Source: JAGDXZ01 sp049965975
GTDB taxonomy: Archaea > Micrarchaeota > Micrarchaeia > Micrarchaeales > CABMGC01
Direction of reading: 5' to 3'
DNA: 17,285 nucleotides
NCBI GenBank assembly: GCA_049965975.1
Contig: JBMFVN010000010.1
Span: 1-17,285, forward strand
Shown here: positions 5,434 through 12,042 of the stretch, one piece after another
How positions within the stretch are numbered: position 1 is the first letter of the stretch
Layout: each line of letters opens with the position of its first letter
Program-made: the position numbers and the translations under genes
Notes under the pieces: model-generated
Databases searched by the model: none
What the model was told of the DNA's origin: nothing
The model's input: the letters and a program-made list of their open reading frames with translations, nothing else

Positions 5434-6047
5434 TATATAGCAAAATTGACTAGAAAGTAAGCAATAGAGAACACGCTCCCAGACACAAACGCCGAGGAAA
5501 GCGCATATGCTGCACGCTTTTCAAATCTGCTATCGGGGTGCGCGAATGAGTATGAAAGGTAAAGCATTGCAAAAGAATAGGTCATTACCAGAGGCAAGAA
5601 GCTGCTAACTGCATGATTGGCAAAATGCGCAAGCTGGCTTTGCGTTATGCCTGCGCTTATGCCGCTAAATAGCGGGAAAAAGAAAACTATGCCTATATAA
5701 GTAAGAAGGTTGTTGCCTGCTGTTTTGGCGCGTATCTTGTTTGACAAAATTTCGGCGTTTTCCATGCGCTCTATAAGCAGCAAAAGCCTTTTGCCTATGC
5801 TCGATCCTGCTTCCATGTTCGCCTGCAAGACGTCGAAAAGCTGGCTCAGATAGGCATTTGGCTCATGCACGTTGCAAATTCCGCTGCCAAGCATGTGCCT
5901 TCTTAAAAACCTTTCAAGGCGCAAAGACAGCGCATCCGACTTGCCTTTGCACACTTTTTCCACAGCAAGAGCCGCTGGCATATGCCTAGAATGCCTCTCT
6001 ATTTCTTTGGCCATGCTTATTACCAAGCTGTTTTCTACGTTATGCAT
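5433..6047 (-). CDS. Pilus platform membrane protein, C-terminal-half type (GspF/TadC-like)
   Basis: A 204-residue membrane protein. A cytoplasmic helical domain (about 1-110, including AKEIERHSRHMPAALAVEKV and the GSSIGKRLLLLIERMENAE segment) resembles the helical bundle of T2SSF/GspF domains. Three transmembrane segments follow (about 114-135, 148-166, 180-202). In type IV pilus and archaellum machines the platform protein (PilC, FlaJ, TadB/TadC) sits in the membrane and couples the ATPase to pilin insertion. Here it is half the size of FlaJ and lies directly behind a second half-size gene, as TadB and TadC do in bacterial Tad operons. It overlaps the upstream gene by eight bases; a GGCGA-like element lies about five bases before the ATG. 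Confidence 0.75.
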   Translation of the reverse strand: MHNVENSLVISMAKEIERHSRHMPAALAVEKVCKGKSDALSLRLERFLRRHMLGSGICNVHEPNAYLSQLFDVLQANMEAGSSIGKRLLLLIERMENAEILSNKIRAKTAGNNLLTYIGIVFFFPLFSGISAGITQSQLAHFANHAVSSFLPLVMTYSFAMLYLSYSFAHPDSRFEKRAAYALSSAFVSGSVFSIAYFLVNFAI

Positions 6048-6696
6048 AAAATCGCCTGTTCAACGCCAGATTGCCTAAAGCATATACGATTGGCACTGCA
6101 ATGATCAAAAGCAGGGCAAGCGGAAGCATATTGCGTGATGTAGGCGATATTATCGAAGTGCCCACAAATGCGAACATCAAAAACGCAGGCACTATCACGG
6201 CTATGAACATATTGAGAGTAGTGTACGTTTGCACAGTGCCTTCCAACTCTGCCTGCTTCCGGTTAGTAGACAAGTCATATGCTGCAATGGCTTGGTCAAT
6301 GCTTCCGGCTGAAACTACATGACCTATGCTTGCAAGAGCCTGGTCAATGCCAAGCCCGAGGTAAATTTCCCTTGCGAGCTTACGAAGCGTCGCCTTTGCG
6401 CCATTGTCGCTCGAGCCCGCCAAGACCTCGTTCAGCGAGGCTAGGAATGGAAAACCTCTCTGCATGTAGAAGCTTGCCTTTTTAAGCAGGTCAAAAAGCT
6501 CGTCATCTTGCTTCTTCTTGCAGTATACCTGCCTGTTAGCGCTTAGAATCAAGTTAGCAAAGTAGGCAAAGAGCAGCGAAGGAGGCAAAAGGACATAGAA
6601 ATCCCCGATGCTCGAGGAGATTAGGCAAATAAGGAGGTCTGTGCCAAGACCTACAAAGCCCAATAATAAAACGAGAATTATCGTTTTGCTATGCAT
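6040..6696 (-). CDS. Pilus platform membrane protein, N-terminal-half type (GspF/TadB-like)
   Basis: A 218-residue membrane protein. Two transmembrane helices (about 5-26 and 32-52) precede a cytoplasmic GspF-type helical domain (KKASFYMQRGFPFLASLNEV, then LGLGIDQALASIG and the loop to LEGTVQTY), then two more helices (about 154-176 and 183-203). With the next gene it makes a two-part platform for the ATPase. The frame is open to 6753, deep inside the ATPase gene. I chose the ATG at 6696 (MHSKTIILV), which starts just before the first helix and gives an eight-base overlap with the ATPase stop, the same as the overlap at its other end. The ATG at 6708 is possible. Confidence 0.78.
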   Translation of the reverse strand: MHSKTIILVLLLGFVGLGTDLLICLISSSIGDFYVLLPPSLLFAYFANLILSANRQVYCKKKQDDELFDLLKKASFYMQRGFPFLASLNEVLAGSSDNGAKATLRKLAREIYLGLGIDQALASIGHVVSAGSIDQAIAAYDLSTNRKQAELEGTVQTYTTLNMFIAVIVPAFLMFAFVGTSIISPTSRNMLPLALLLIIAVPIVYALGNLALNRRFYA

Positions 6697-8209
6697 GCAA
6701 TTCGCCATATTCTTGAATGGCTTCGTTGAAATCGCTTGACTTCTCGCCAGCAAGCTTTCTGAGAAATGCAGACCTGCGGTTGAACTCTAGAAGAGCACGC
6801 CTTTTTGTAATGCCCTTTTTGCTAGCATAGGCTTGTATGACCTTTGAAAACGGCAGCATGCCAGTGTCGAGTCTTCCTTCTTTTACTATTTCGTCTACTT
6901 TCAGGCTGTTTTCCTCGCTAAGCTCTATGCCAGATTCGGTCTCTGCCCTGCTGAGCCACCTGTACTCGTATGCGCTTGCGAGCACCCTGCGGCTTATGTC
7001 AACCTGTCTCATGTAAAATGCAAGATCAAGCATTGTCAGAGACTTTTGGTCAACGCTCATCGGGCTTACAAGCAGCTTCTTCACTATTTCTATCGCGCCC
7101 TGGTTGCTGTGCATGGTGGTTATGAAAGGTATGCCAAGGTTTGCTCCGGCAAAAAGATCGTTGGCCTCGCTGCCCCTTATTTCTCCTACAACGAGCCTGT
7201 CGGGCCTCATTCTAAGCGCGTTGAGAACCTGCTCTTTTGAGCTTATCCCGCCACCGTAGCGCGAGCCATAAAGAGAAACCGTGTTATTCAAGCCACTCGC
7301 ATTATCAAGCTCGTTTATATCGTCTTCTATTGTAACAACGCGCAAGTACCTGGGCACAAAAGCAATGAGTGCATTAAGCAAGGTGGTCTTGCCGCTTGCG
7401 GGAGCGCCGGAAACGAGTATGTTAATGCCAGAGTCTACTGCAAGCCAAGCGTACGCAAGCACCTCGGCTGAAGCAGTCTGGTTATCGAGCAAAAACCTTA
7501 TTCCTGCATGCTTGGCGTTGCCAAGCCTTATTGTCGCTGCAGCGCCACTTTGCGCATACGGCCTTATCTGTGCGTGTATCCTCATGTCTTCCACCTGCGC
7601 GTCGACGATTGGAAAGTCCTCGTCGAGCTGCTTCTCAGCCCTGTATGCCATTTTGTTTATGAAGTGCCTGAACCAGCGCTCGCTTGTGAACCTCAAGTTT
7701 GTCTGGCACATGCCGTAATTCACATGATGCACTACAATTGGCATGCCAGGCGAATTGACTTCTATTTCCTCGATGCTGGCTTTGTCATCCAGAAGCACAC
7801 TGAATGGCCCGAAGCCGACAGTATCGTGCGCGAGCAAATAAGCTATGAACGACGCCCTCTGCTGGTCAAGCTTATTTGAAAGTTCTTGGAACGCAATGCC
7901 CCTGGCTTTTTCAAAAATGGCCATTGAAATTTCGTCATCGCCATTTGCGAGCACGTCAATTAGCTTTGCCTTTGTGGCCTGAGCAAGCCCTGTTTCATAG
8001 CGCGTGAGCGGCTTTATGCCATAAGCCACAGAATATGCATACGCGTTTTTATGCCTCAGCACCGCCCTTGGAATGCTGCCAGAGGCAACGTCAACGGGCT
8101 CGCCCTCCTGCTGCTCCATGAAGAAGCCGAGTTCGTATGACTTTTCTGCCTGTTCTTCCTTGTGCTTCTTTATTACTAAATTACTTAAATATTTACCTAA
8201 GTAAAACAT
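6689..8209 (-). CDS. Type II/IV secretion-type ATPase (VirB11/TadA/FlaI-like), pilus assembly motor
   Basis: A 506-residue hexameric ATPase of the GspE/VirB11 superfamily. The N-terminal domain (about 1-250) includes IEEIEVNSPGMPIVV and the conserved RIHAQIRPYAQSGAAATIR. The motor domain has Walker A GAPASGKTT (268-276), the Asp box IEDD (294-297), Walker B VVGEIRGSEA with Glu343, and the His box TTMHSNQG with His367. It powers pilin extraction from the membrane at the cytoplasmic face of the platform proteins encoded directly behind it. It is the first gene of the operon. The ATG at 8209 lies about 27-38 bases after a TATA box at 8236-8247, so the transcript has a very short leader or none. 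The length is normal for archaeal PilT/FlaI-type ATPases. There is no archaellum-specific neighbour (FlaH, FlaG/F), so a pilus is likelier than an archaellum. Confidence 0.93.
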   Translation of the reverse strand: MFYLGKYLSNLVIKKHKEEQAEKSYELGFFMEQQEGEPVDVASGSIPRAVLRHKNAYAYSVAYGIKPLTRYETGLAQATKAKLIDVLANGDDEISMAIFEKARGIAFQELSNKLDQQRASFIAYLLAHDTVGFGPFSVLLDDKASIEEIEVNSPGMPIVVHHVNYGMCQTNLRFTSERWFRHFINKMAYRAEKQLDEDFPIVDAQVEDMRIHAQIRPYAQSGAAATIRLGNAKHAGIRFLLDNQTASAEVLAYAWLAVDSGINILVSGAPASGKTTLLNALIAFVPRYLRVVTIEDDINELDNASGLNNTVSLYGSRYGGGISSKEQVLNALRMRPDRLVVGEIRGSEANDLFAGANLGIPFITTMHSNQGAIEIVKKLLVSPMSVDQKSLTMLDLAFYMRQVDISRRVLASAYEYRWLSRAETESGIELSEENSLKVDEIVKEGRLDTGMLPFSKVIQAYASKKGITKRRALLEFNRRSAFLRKLAGEKSSDFNEAIQEYGELHA

Positions 8210-8235
8210 ATTATAAACAAATACAAAGGCTAAAA

Positions 8236-8247
8236 TATTTATATATT
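8236..8247 (-). promoter_or_regulatory. TATA box of the pilus operon
   Basis: AATATATAAATA on the minus strand, centred about 32 bases before the ATG at 8209. It faces away from the TATA box of the divergent wHTH gene about 65 bases to the right. Confidence 0.55.
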
Positions 8248-8309
8248 TCGCTCATTCAGGGAAAATGCGAATGAACAGACAAAGGCATTCTAACGAACCG
8301 ATATGATAC

Positions 8310-8319
8310 CTTTATAAAT
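8310..8319 (+). promoter_or_regulatory. TATA box of the wHTH-reductase pair
   Basis: CTTTATAAAT lies about 25-30 bases before the ATG at 8342, the distance expected for a leaderless archaeal transcript. The 8248-8309 segment between the two divergent boxes is where an operator could lie; no clear palindrome was recognised. Confidence 0.55.
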
Positions 8320-8341
8320 TTTGTTTGAAAATCTTTATCGT

Positions 8342-8674
8342 ATGGCCAAGCAAAAAAGCAACGACAGCATTTGGCTACTGAGGAAGATGCTCAGCAGGCC
8401 GAATTATGCCGTGCTGAAGCTGCTTCTTTCTAAATCGCCAAGAACAACACGTGAGCTTTATGCTGAGCTTGGAAAGGATTTTACTAGGAAAACGTTGATA
8501 ATAACGCTCAGGACTCTTTCTATAAACTACAATATCCTGCAGCCGACGCACATAAGGACTGACAGAGGCTACGACCTCGGCTACGACATAAACCCAAAGC
8601 TTAAGGAAGTAGTAAAAAACATAGAGAAGTTTGAAAAAATAGTAGAAAGCAGCGCTCTGCCAAAGCCTAAGTAG
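8342..8674 (+). CDS. Winged-helix DNA-binding protein, candidate pilus-operon regulator
   Basis: A 110-residue basic protein. NYAVLKLLLSKSPRTTRELYAEL is the first half of a winged helix-turn-helix, DFTRKTLIITLRTLSINYNIL is the recognition helix region, and the RTDRGYDLGYDINPKLKEV segment is the wing plus a dimer helix ending in NIEKFEKIVES. Archaeal proteins of this size and build are transcription factors. A specific family is not assigned. The ATG at 8342 is chosen over the TTG at 8321 because the TATA box at 8310-8319 would put the transcript start next to the ATG. It lies head-to-head with the pilus operon and 18 bases before the flavin reductase gene, so it could control either. That is inference from position. 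Confidence 0.75.
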   Translation: MAKQKSNDSIWLLRKMLSRPNYAVLKLLLSKSPRTTRELYAELGKDFTRKTLIITLRTLSINYNILQPTHIRTDRGYDLGYDINPKLKEVVKNIEKFEKIVESSALPKPK

Positions 8675-8692
8675 GGCCTTTAAGCAGATACT

Positions 8693-9412
8693 ATGATAGT
8701 AAAAAAGCCCAGCGTTCTTGAAAGCATAATAAGCTCCACGCCGAGCGTGAACATATACCGTTTCAGGCTTCAGGACCATCAGCCAGTAGACTTCATTCCT
8801 GGAATGTTTGCAATGCTTTATTACAAGGATCAGGCTACAGGCGAAGAGATAGGAAGGGCTTATTCAATAGCAAGCGAGCCCGGCGTTGACTACTTCGACT
8901 TCATGATAGAGCTCGTGCACGGCAAGCTTACAAGCAAGCTCGAAAACGCAAAAATCGGAGACATCTACTACATTTCTGCGCCTTATGGCGCTTTCAAGTT
9001 TGATTCTACAAAGAAAAAGTTCCTTTTCCTGGCAGGCGGCACAGGGCTTGCGCCATTCTTCTCTATGATAAAGTATGCAATAAAAAACAACCTTGACGCT
9101 GACATGAGCATGATCTACAGCGTGAGGTTCCCTTCTTGGATAATAGCAAAGGAAGAGCTAGAGTCGTTCGAGAAGCTGGAAAAGCCCAAGGTAAGCTGCA
9201 CTGTCACGGTTACAAGACCGCAGCCAGGAGACGGCTGGACCGGTCAAACAGGGCACATAGACGAGGCAATGGTAAAGAAATATGTGCCTGACTTCTCAGA
9301 AAGAATATTTTACATTTGCGGACCGCTAAACTTTGTAAAAGCAATGCAGCAAGTGGCAGACAATCTGGGAATTGCCAAAGAAAACGTAAAGACAGAAATG
9401 TGGGGGCAATAG
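8693..9412 (+). CDS. FNR-like FAD/NAD(P)H oxidoreductase
   Basis: A 239-residue ferredoxin-NADP reductase-fold protein. A FAD-binding barrel (about 1-100) carries the RAYS motif (55-58) that grips the flavin. A Rossmann NAD(P)-binding domain (about 105-239) has GGTGLAP (115-121), CGP (209-211) and a terminal EMWG. There is no plant-type 2Fe-2S domain and no cysteine cluster at the C-terminus, so it is a stand-alone reductase passing electrons between NAD(P)H and an unknown partner such as ferredoxin, rubredoxin or a haem protein. It is probably cotranscribed with the wHTH gene 18 bases upstream. No electron-carrier partner gene lies in the window. Confidence 0.88.
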   Translation: MIVKKPSVLESIISSTPSVNIYRFRLQDHQPVDFIPGMFAMLYYKDQATGEEIGRAYSIASEPGVDYFDFMIELVHGKLTSKLENAKIGDIYYISAPYGAFKFDSTKKKFLFLAGGTGLAPFFSMIKYAIKNNLDADMSMIYSVRFPSWIIAKEELESFEKLEKPKVSCTVTVTRPQPGDGWTGQTGHIDEAMVKKYVPDFSERIFYICGPLNFVKAMQQVADNLGIAKENVKTEMWGQ

Positions 9413-9449
9413 CGCAAGCAAAATCAGAGAACAAATAAGCAGGCTTTCA

Positions 9450-10184
9450 CTATTTCTTCTTCACGAGTATCATGTGGAAGTCGTTCTCAAAGCCGAGGGC
9501 TGACTTGAAAGCCTCAGGATCTAGCGTTATTGTGCTGTCTGAGTATGGGTCGTTTATGTAAAAGTTGTCCTTGTCATAACCCTTTACTACTACCCAGTGT
9601 GGCATAGAGTCAAGGTAAGAGTCTATCGATTTTACATCTATCAGCACTATTGGTATTGCACCAGAGGACAATGCCTTCTTTATTGCCAGCAGGTTAACAT
9701 TCTGCATGTATTCCTCTTCTATTCCCAGCGACTGGACTTTCTGTTTTATCTCGTTGAAAGAGGCATCGAGCGTGTCAAGGTTGACGTTCTCGTATACAGC
9801 CATTCGCCTCTCGTAGCCTTCGTCTTGGGTGTTGCTCATTATTGCCACTTCTGCTCCGCGCTTTGCAAGCGCGTACGCAAGCCCGTACTTTGAGCCATAC
9901 CATACGCTGCCGCTTACTGCCTCTTGCCATATGCTGTATTCGTTCTCCTTCCTAAGCTTGAAGTTCTTGTTAAGCGCTTTAAGAACCATCATTGCGCATG
10001 CGGCAGAGCTCGTGAAGTCCTCGGTTTGAGGATAATGGGGCAAGTCTATGAGCACTTTATCCTTTATCTTTGCTTTTTTGACCTTGTTTATTATAGAAAT
10101 TTTCCTTTCGCTATGAGCCTTCCTGGCATTCGCACCTGTCTTGCTTGCTTTTCTTGTTTTTGCATTTTTCATCATTTTAGGCAT
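9450..10184 (-). CDS. C39-like papain-fold cysteine peptidase, cytoplasmic
   Basis: A protein of about 244 residues with a C39-like papain-fold domain. Motifs, numbered from the longest reading: oxyanion Gln61 in PHYPQTEDF, catalytic Cys71 in TSSAACAMMVL, catalytic His204 in PHWVVVKGYD and Asp220 in INDPYSD. The N-terminal 40 residues are very basic (KMMKNAKTRKASKTG) and lack a membrane segment, unlike bacteriocin-processing C39 transporters, so it is probably cytoplasmic and may touch nucleic acid or ribosomes. Substrate unknown. ATG codons at 10208 and 10199 are also in frame. I chose 10184 because GGTGG at 10189-10193 lies four bases before it. The gene begins within 30 bases of the tRNA-Leu 3' end and is probably released from a shared transcript. 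Confidence 0.8.
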   Translation of the reverse strand: MPKMMKNAKTRKASKTGANARKAHSERKISIINKVKKAKIKDKVLIDLPHYPQTEDFTSSAACAMMVLKALNKNFKLRKENEYSIWQEAVSGSVWYGSKYGLAYALAKRGAEVAIMSNTQDEGYERRMAVYENVNLDTLDASFNEIKQKVQSLGIEEEYMQNVNLLAIKKALSSGAIPIVLIDVKSIDSYLDSMPHWVVVKGYDKDNFYINDPYSDSTITLDPEAFKSALGFENDFHMILVKKK

Positions 10185-10185
10185 T

Positions 10186-10193
10186 CCACCACC
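10186..10193 (-). promoter_or_regulatory. Ribosome-binding site GGTGGTGG of the C39-like peptidase
   Basis: GGTGGTGG directly before the ATG at 10184; the first GGTGG has the four-base spacing seen at 2338-2342 and 2654-2658. If translation began at 10208 the same bases would encode Gly-Gly-Gly. Confidence 0.5.
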
Positions 10194-10211
10194 AAACATG
10201 ACATGCATGAA

Positions 10212-10309
10212 TGCAGGGAGGGAGATTTGTTCATTTTATTGAACTCCCGCAGGCCTAAGGCCAACAGATCTTGAGTCTGTCGCGTTTGACCAGGCTCCGC
10301 CATCCCTGC
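10212..10309 (-). tRNA. tRNA-Leu(CAA) with a 12-base insertion in the T-loop
   Basis: The acceptor stem pairs 10303-10309 with 10213-10219, and discriminator A is at 10212. The D arm (GCGGAGCCTGGTCAAACGC) is near the archaeal leucine consensus. The anticodon stem ACAGA/TCTGT holds loop CTCAAGA with anticodon CAA at 10271-10273. The variable arm is GGCC-TTA-GGCC. The T stem GGGAG (10244-10248) pairs with CTCCC (10220-10224), but the loop has 19 bases instead of 7. Removing 12 gives the standard TTCAAAT. All other parts are intact, so this looks like a working gene with a small T-loop intron. A TATA-like element is at 10331-10343. Without the insert it is 86 bases, normal for leucine. Confidence 0.9.
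10227..10240 (-). other. Putative tRNA intron in the T-loop (12 bases, ends ambiguous)
   Basis: The extra bases read AATAAAATGAAC or a one- to two-base shift of it; all leave TTCAAAT. Inside, TTCA (10240-10243) pairs with TGAA (10230-10233) around an ATAAAA loop, and a five-base bulge CAAAT separates this from the T stem. A four-base-pair helix between a loop and a bulge is close to the relaxed bulge-helix-loop targets cut by broad-specificity archaeal splicing endonucleases. It is not the strict 3-4-3 bulge-helix-bulge. Confidence 0.6.
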
Positions 10310-10330
10310 ACGTTTATTTTCCTGTTTACT

Positions 10331-10343
10331 CCTTATTAAACAT
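10331..10343 (-). promoter_or_regulatory. TATA-like element of tRNA-Leu (and peptidase)
   Basis: The minus strand reads ATGTTTAATAAGG about 22-34 bases before the tRNA 5' end at 10309, the expected distance. No other promoter is seen between the tRNA and the peptidase gene. Confidence 0.45.
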
Positions 10344-10401
10344 TTTGCTTATGCTTCATGACTGCCAATAACGGCAATCAATCCGATACATTATAATGCA
10401 A

Positions 10402-10412
10402 GCTTATATTTA
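10402..10412 (+). promoter_or_regulatory. TATA box of rtcB
   Basis: GCTTATATTTA lies about 32-42 bases before the ATG at 10444, giving a short leader that includes AAGGA (about 10434-10438). Confidence 0.45.
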
Positions 10413-10443
10413 TGCTTTGCCATTATTTTAGCAAGGAAATGAC

Positions 10444-11883
10444 ATGGAAATAGAAAAACAGAGCGATTTCAAGTTTGTAATAAAGAAAGACGCAAGCGCT
10501 GGCATGAATACGCAAGTAGTAGTTTACGCAAACGACGAGCTTATTGCTAACATGAAAAAGGACAGAACACTGCAGCAAGCTGTTAACGCCGCGACTCTGC
10601 CTGGCCTTGTTGGCAACATTCTTGTAATGCCAGACGGCCACGAGGGCTACGGCTTCCCGGTTGGCGGCGTCGCTGCCTTTGACGCAAACAAGGGCATAAT
10701 ATCGCCAGGTGCAATAGGTTTCGACATAAACTGCGGTATAAAAGTAATAAAGACCAATCTTACAGAGGAGCAGGTAAGGCCAAAACTCAGTCAGCTTGCA
10801 GACGTTCTTTTCAAGAACGTGCCAAGCGGCGTAGGCAGCAAGGTAAGCCTTGGACTTAGCAATGCAGATTTGCAAAGAGTGGCTGAGGAGGGCGTGCCAT
10901 ACATAGTGTCAAAGGGCTTTGGAATAGAAGACGACATAGACTCCATAGAGGAGAATGGCCACATGGAAGGAGCCGATTATGCAAAAGTAAGCAGAGAGGC
11001 AAAGTCAAGGGGACTGAACGAGCTTGGAACGCTTGGCGCAGGAAACCACTTCCTAGAAATACAGAAGGTCGAGCAGGTTTTCGACCCAGGCATAGCAAAG
11101 GCTTACGGGCTCGAGAAAGGCCAAATAGTGGCAATGGTGCATTGCGGCTCGAGGGGCTTTGGGCATCAGATAGCAAGCGACTATCTGCGCCTGCTTAACG
11201 AGTACCAGGAAAGGCATGGCATAAAGCTAGTAGACAGGGAGCTCAGCTATGCTTATATAAACGACAAAGAAGCAGAGGACTATCTTGCAGCAATGAAATG
11301 CGCCGTAAACTATGCTTTTGTGAACCGCGAGATTATAGCAGATTCTATAAGGAAGAGCTTCGAGCAGGTATTTGGCAAAAGCGCAGATGCATTAGGAATG
11401 TCTACCCTTTACGACGTTGCACACAACATAGCAAAGCTGGAAGAGCACACTATAGATGGCAAGAAGGTAAAGGTTTATGTGCACAGGAAAGGCGCGACAA
11501 GGGCGTTTCCGAAAGGCATGGCCGAAGTGCCCAAGAAATACAGGGACATAGGCCAGCCTGTTCTAATTCCAGGAAGCATGGGCACTGCAAGCTACATACT
11601 CTGCGGCATGCCAGGATCCATGGAGCAGAGCTTCGGGACAACATGCCACGGATCAGGCAGGGTGATGTCAAGGCACGAGGCGGTGCGCGAAATACCTGCA
11701 AGCAAAACTCTTGGCTCGCTCAAGGAAAAGCACATAGAGCTCAGGGTGAAAAGCAGGAACCTGATAAGCGAAGAGGCAGAATGGGCCTACAAGAATGTGG
11801 ACGAGGTAGTCGGAATAGTAGAAAAGGCTGGGCTCTCCAAGATAGTAGCAAGAAACGTGCCTCTGCTTGTTGTAAAAGGCTAA
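10444..11883 (+). CDS. rtcB: RtcB, 3'-phosphate RNA ligase (tRNA-splicing ligase)
   Basis: A 479-residue RtcB, normal length and without the intein found in some archaeal RtcB proteins. The metal and GMP ligands of the family are present: Asp94 and Cys97 in GFDINCG, His202 in GAGNHFLE, His233 in MVHCGSRGFGHQ, His327 in YDVAHN, and the guanylated His402 in TTCHGSGR. PGSMGTASYIL and HRKGATRAFP are also conserved. RtcB joins a 2',3'-cyclic phosphate or 3'-phosphate end to a 5'-OH using GTP and Mn(II), the last step of archaeal tRNA splicing. The gene lies head-to-head with the insertion-bearing tRNA-Leu and tail-to-tail with tRNA-Val, whose 3' end is three bases past its stop. The archease cofactor gene is not in the window. 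Confidence 0.97.
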   Translation: MEIEKQSDFKFVIKKDASAGMNTQVVVYANDELIANMKKDRTLQQAVNAATLPGLVGNILVMPDGHEGYGFPVGGVAAFDANKGIISPGAIGFDINCGIKVIKTNLTEEQVRPKLSQLADVLFKNVPSGVGSKVSLGLSNADLQRVAEEGVPYIVSKGFGIEDDIDSIEENGHMEGADYAKVSREAKSRGLNELGTLGAGNHFLEIQKVEQVFDPGIAKAYGLEKGQIVAMVHCGSRGFGHQIASDYLRLLNEYQERHGIKLVDRELSYAYINDKEAEDYLAAMKCAVNYAFVNREIIADSIRKSFEQVFGKSADALGMSTLYDVAHNIAKLEEHTIDGKKVKVYVHRKGATRAFPKGMAEVPKKYRDIGQPVLIPGSMGTASYILCGMPGSMEQSFGTTCHGSGRVMSRHEAVREIPASKTLGSLKEKHIELRVKSRNLISEEAEWAYKNVDEVVGIVEKAGLSKIVARNVPLLVVKG

Positions 11884-11885
11884 TA

Positions 11886-11957
11886 TGGGCCCGCGGAGAG
11901 TTGAACTCCGATCTCCACTCTGTGAAAGTGGCGTCTTAGCCGCTGGACCACGAGCCC
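11886..11957 (-). tRNA. tRNA-Val(CAC)
   Basis: Acceptor stem GGGCTCG (11951-11957) pairs with CGGGCCC (11887-11893), including one G-U pair; discriminator A is at 11886. The D stem is GTC/GAC. The anticodon stem CCACT/AGTGG encloses TTCACAG, giving anticodon CAC after T33. The T stem CGGAG/CTCCG encloses TTCAACT. There is no intron and no encoded CCA. Its 3' end touches the rtcB stop from the opposite strand, so the two transcripts converge with almost no spacer. Confidence 0.93.
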
Positions 11958-11978
11958 TGTTTTTATTTCTCAGAAAAG

Positions 11979-11990
11979 ATATTTAAGCAA
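11979..11990. promoter_or_regulatory. TATA element between tRNA-Val and ftsZ, readable both ways
   Basis: The minus strand reads GCTTAAATATC about 22-32 bases before the tRNA-Val 5' end, the right place for its promoter. The plus strand reads GATATTTAAGC and could start an ftsZ transcript near 12010 with a leader of some 35 bases. A second element, TATTTTATT at 12011-12019, would instead give a leaderless ftsZ transcript. Confidence 0.45.
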
Positions 11991-12042
11991 AAGCTTGCAG
12001 GCAAAGAAAGTATTTTATTTTTGTCTTTTGTATTTAAGCTTG

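Noticed and set aside
7281..7879. Plus-strand open frames inside the pilus ATPase gene
   Set aside because: Antisense to Walker A and N-terminal domain codons of the ATPase; no domain seen.
10423..10875. Minus-strand open frame inside rtcB
   Set aside because: Lies antisense to a fully conserved RtcB with all catalytic residues; composition is Tyr/Cys-rich shadow coding.
10444..11883. Intein in RtcB
   Set aside because: Archaeal RtcB sometimes carries one, but this protein is a continuous 479 residues with uninterrupted motifs.
11886..11957. tRNA-Glu reading of the tRNA at the rtcB end (TTC in the loop)
   Set aside because: With five-pair anticodon stem CCACT/AGTGG the loop is TTCACAG, so T33 is followed by CAC: valine.
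11995..12042. Sixteen extra hydrophobic residues at the start of FtsZ (TTG start)
   Set aside because: They overlap promoter-like AT-rich DNA and would give FtsZ a membrane-like N-terminus not seen in the family.
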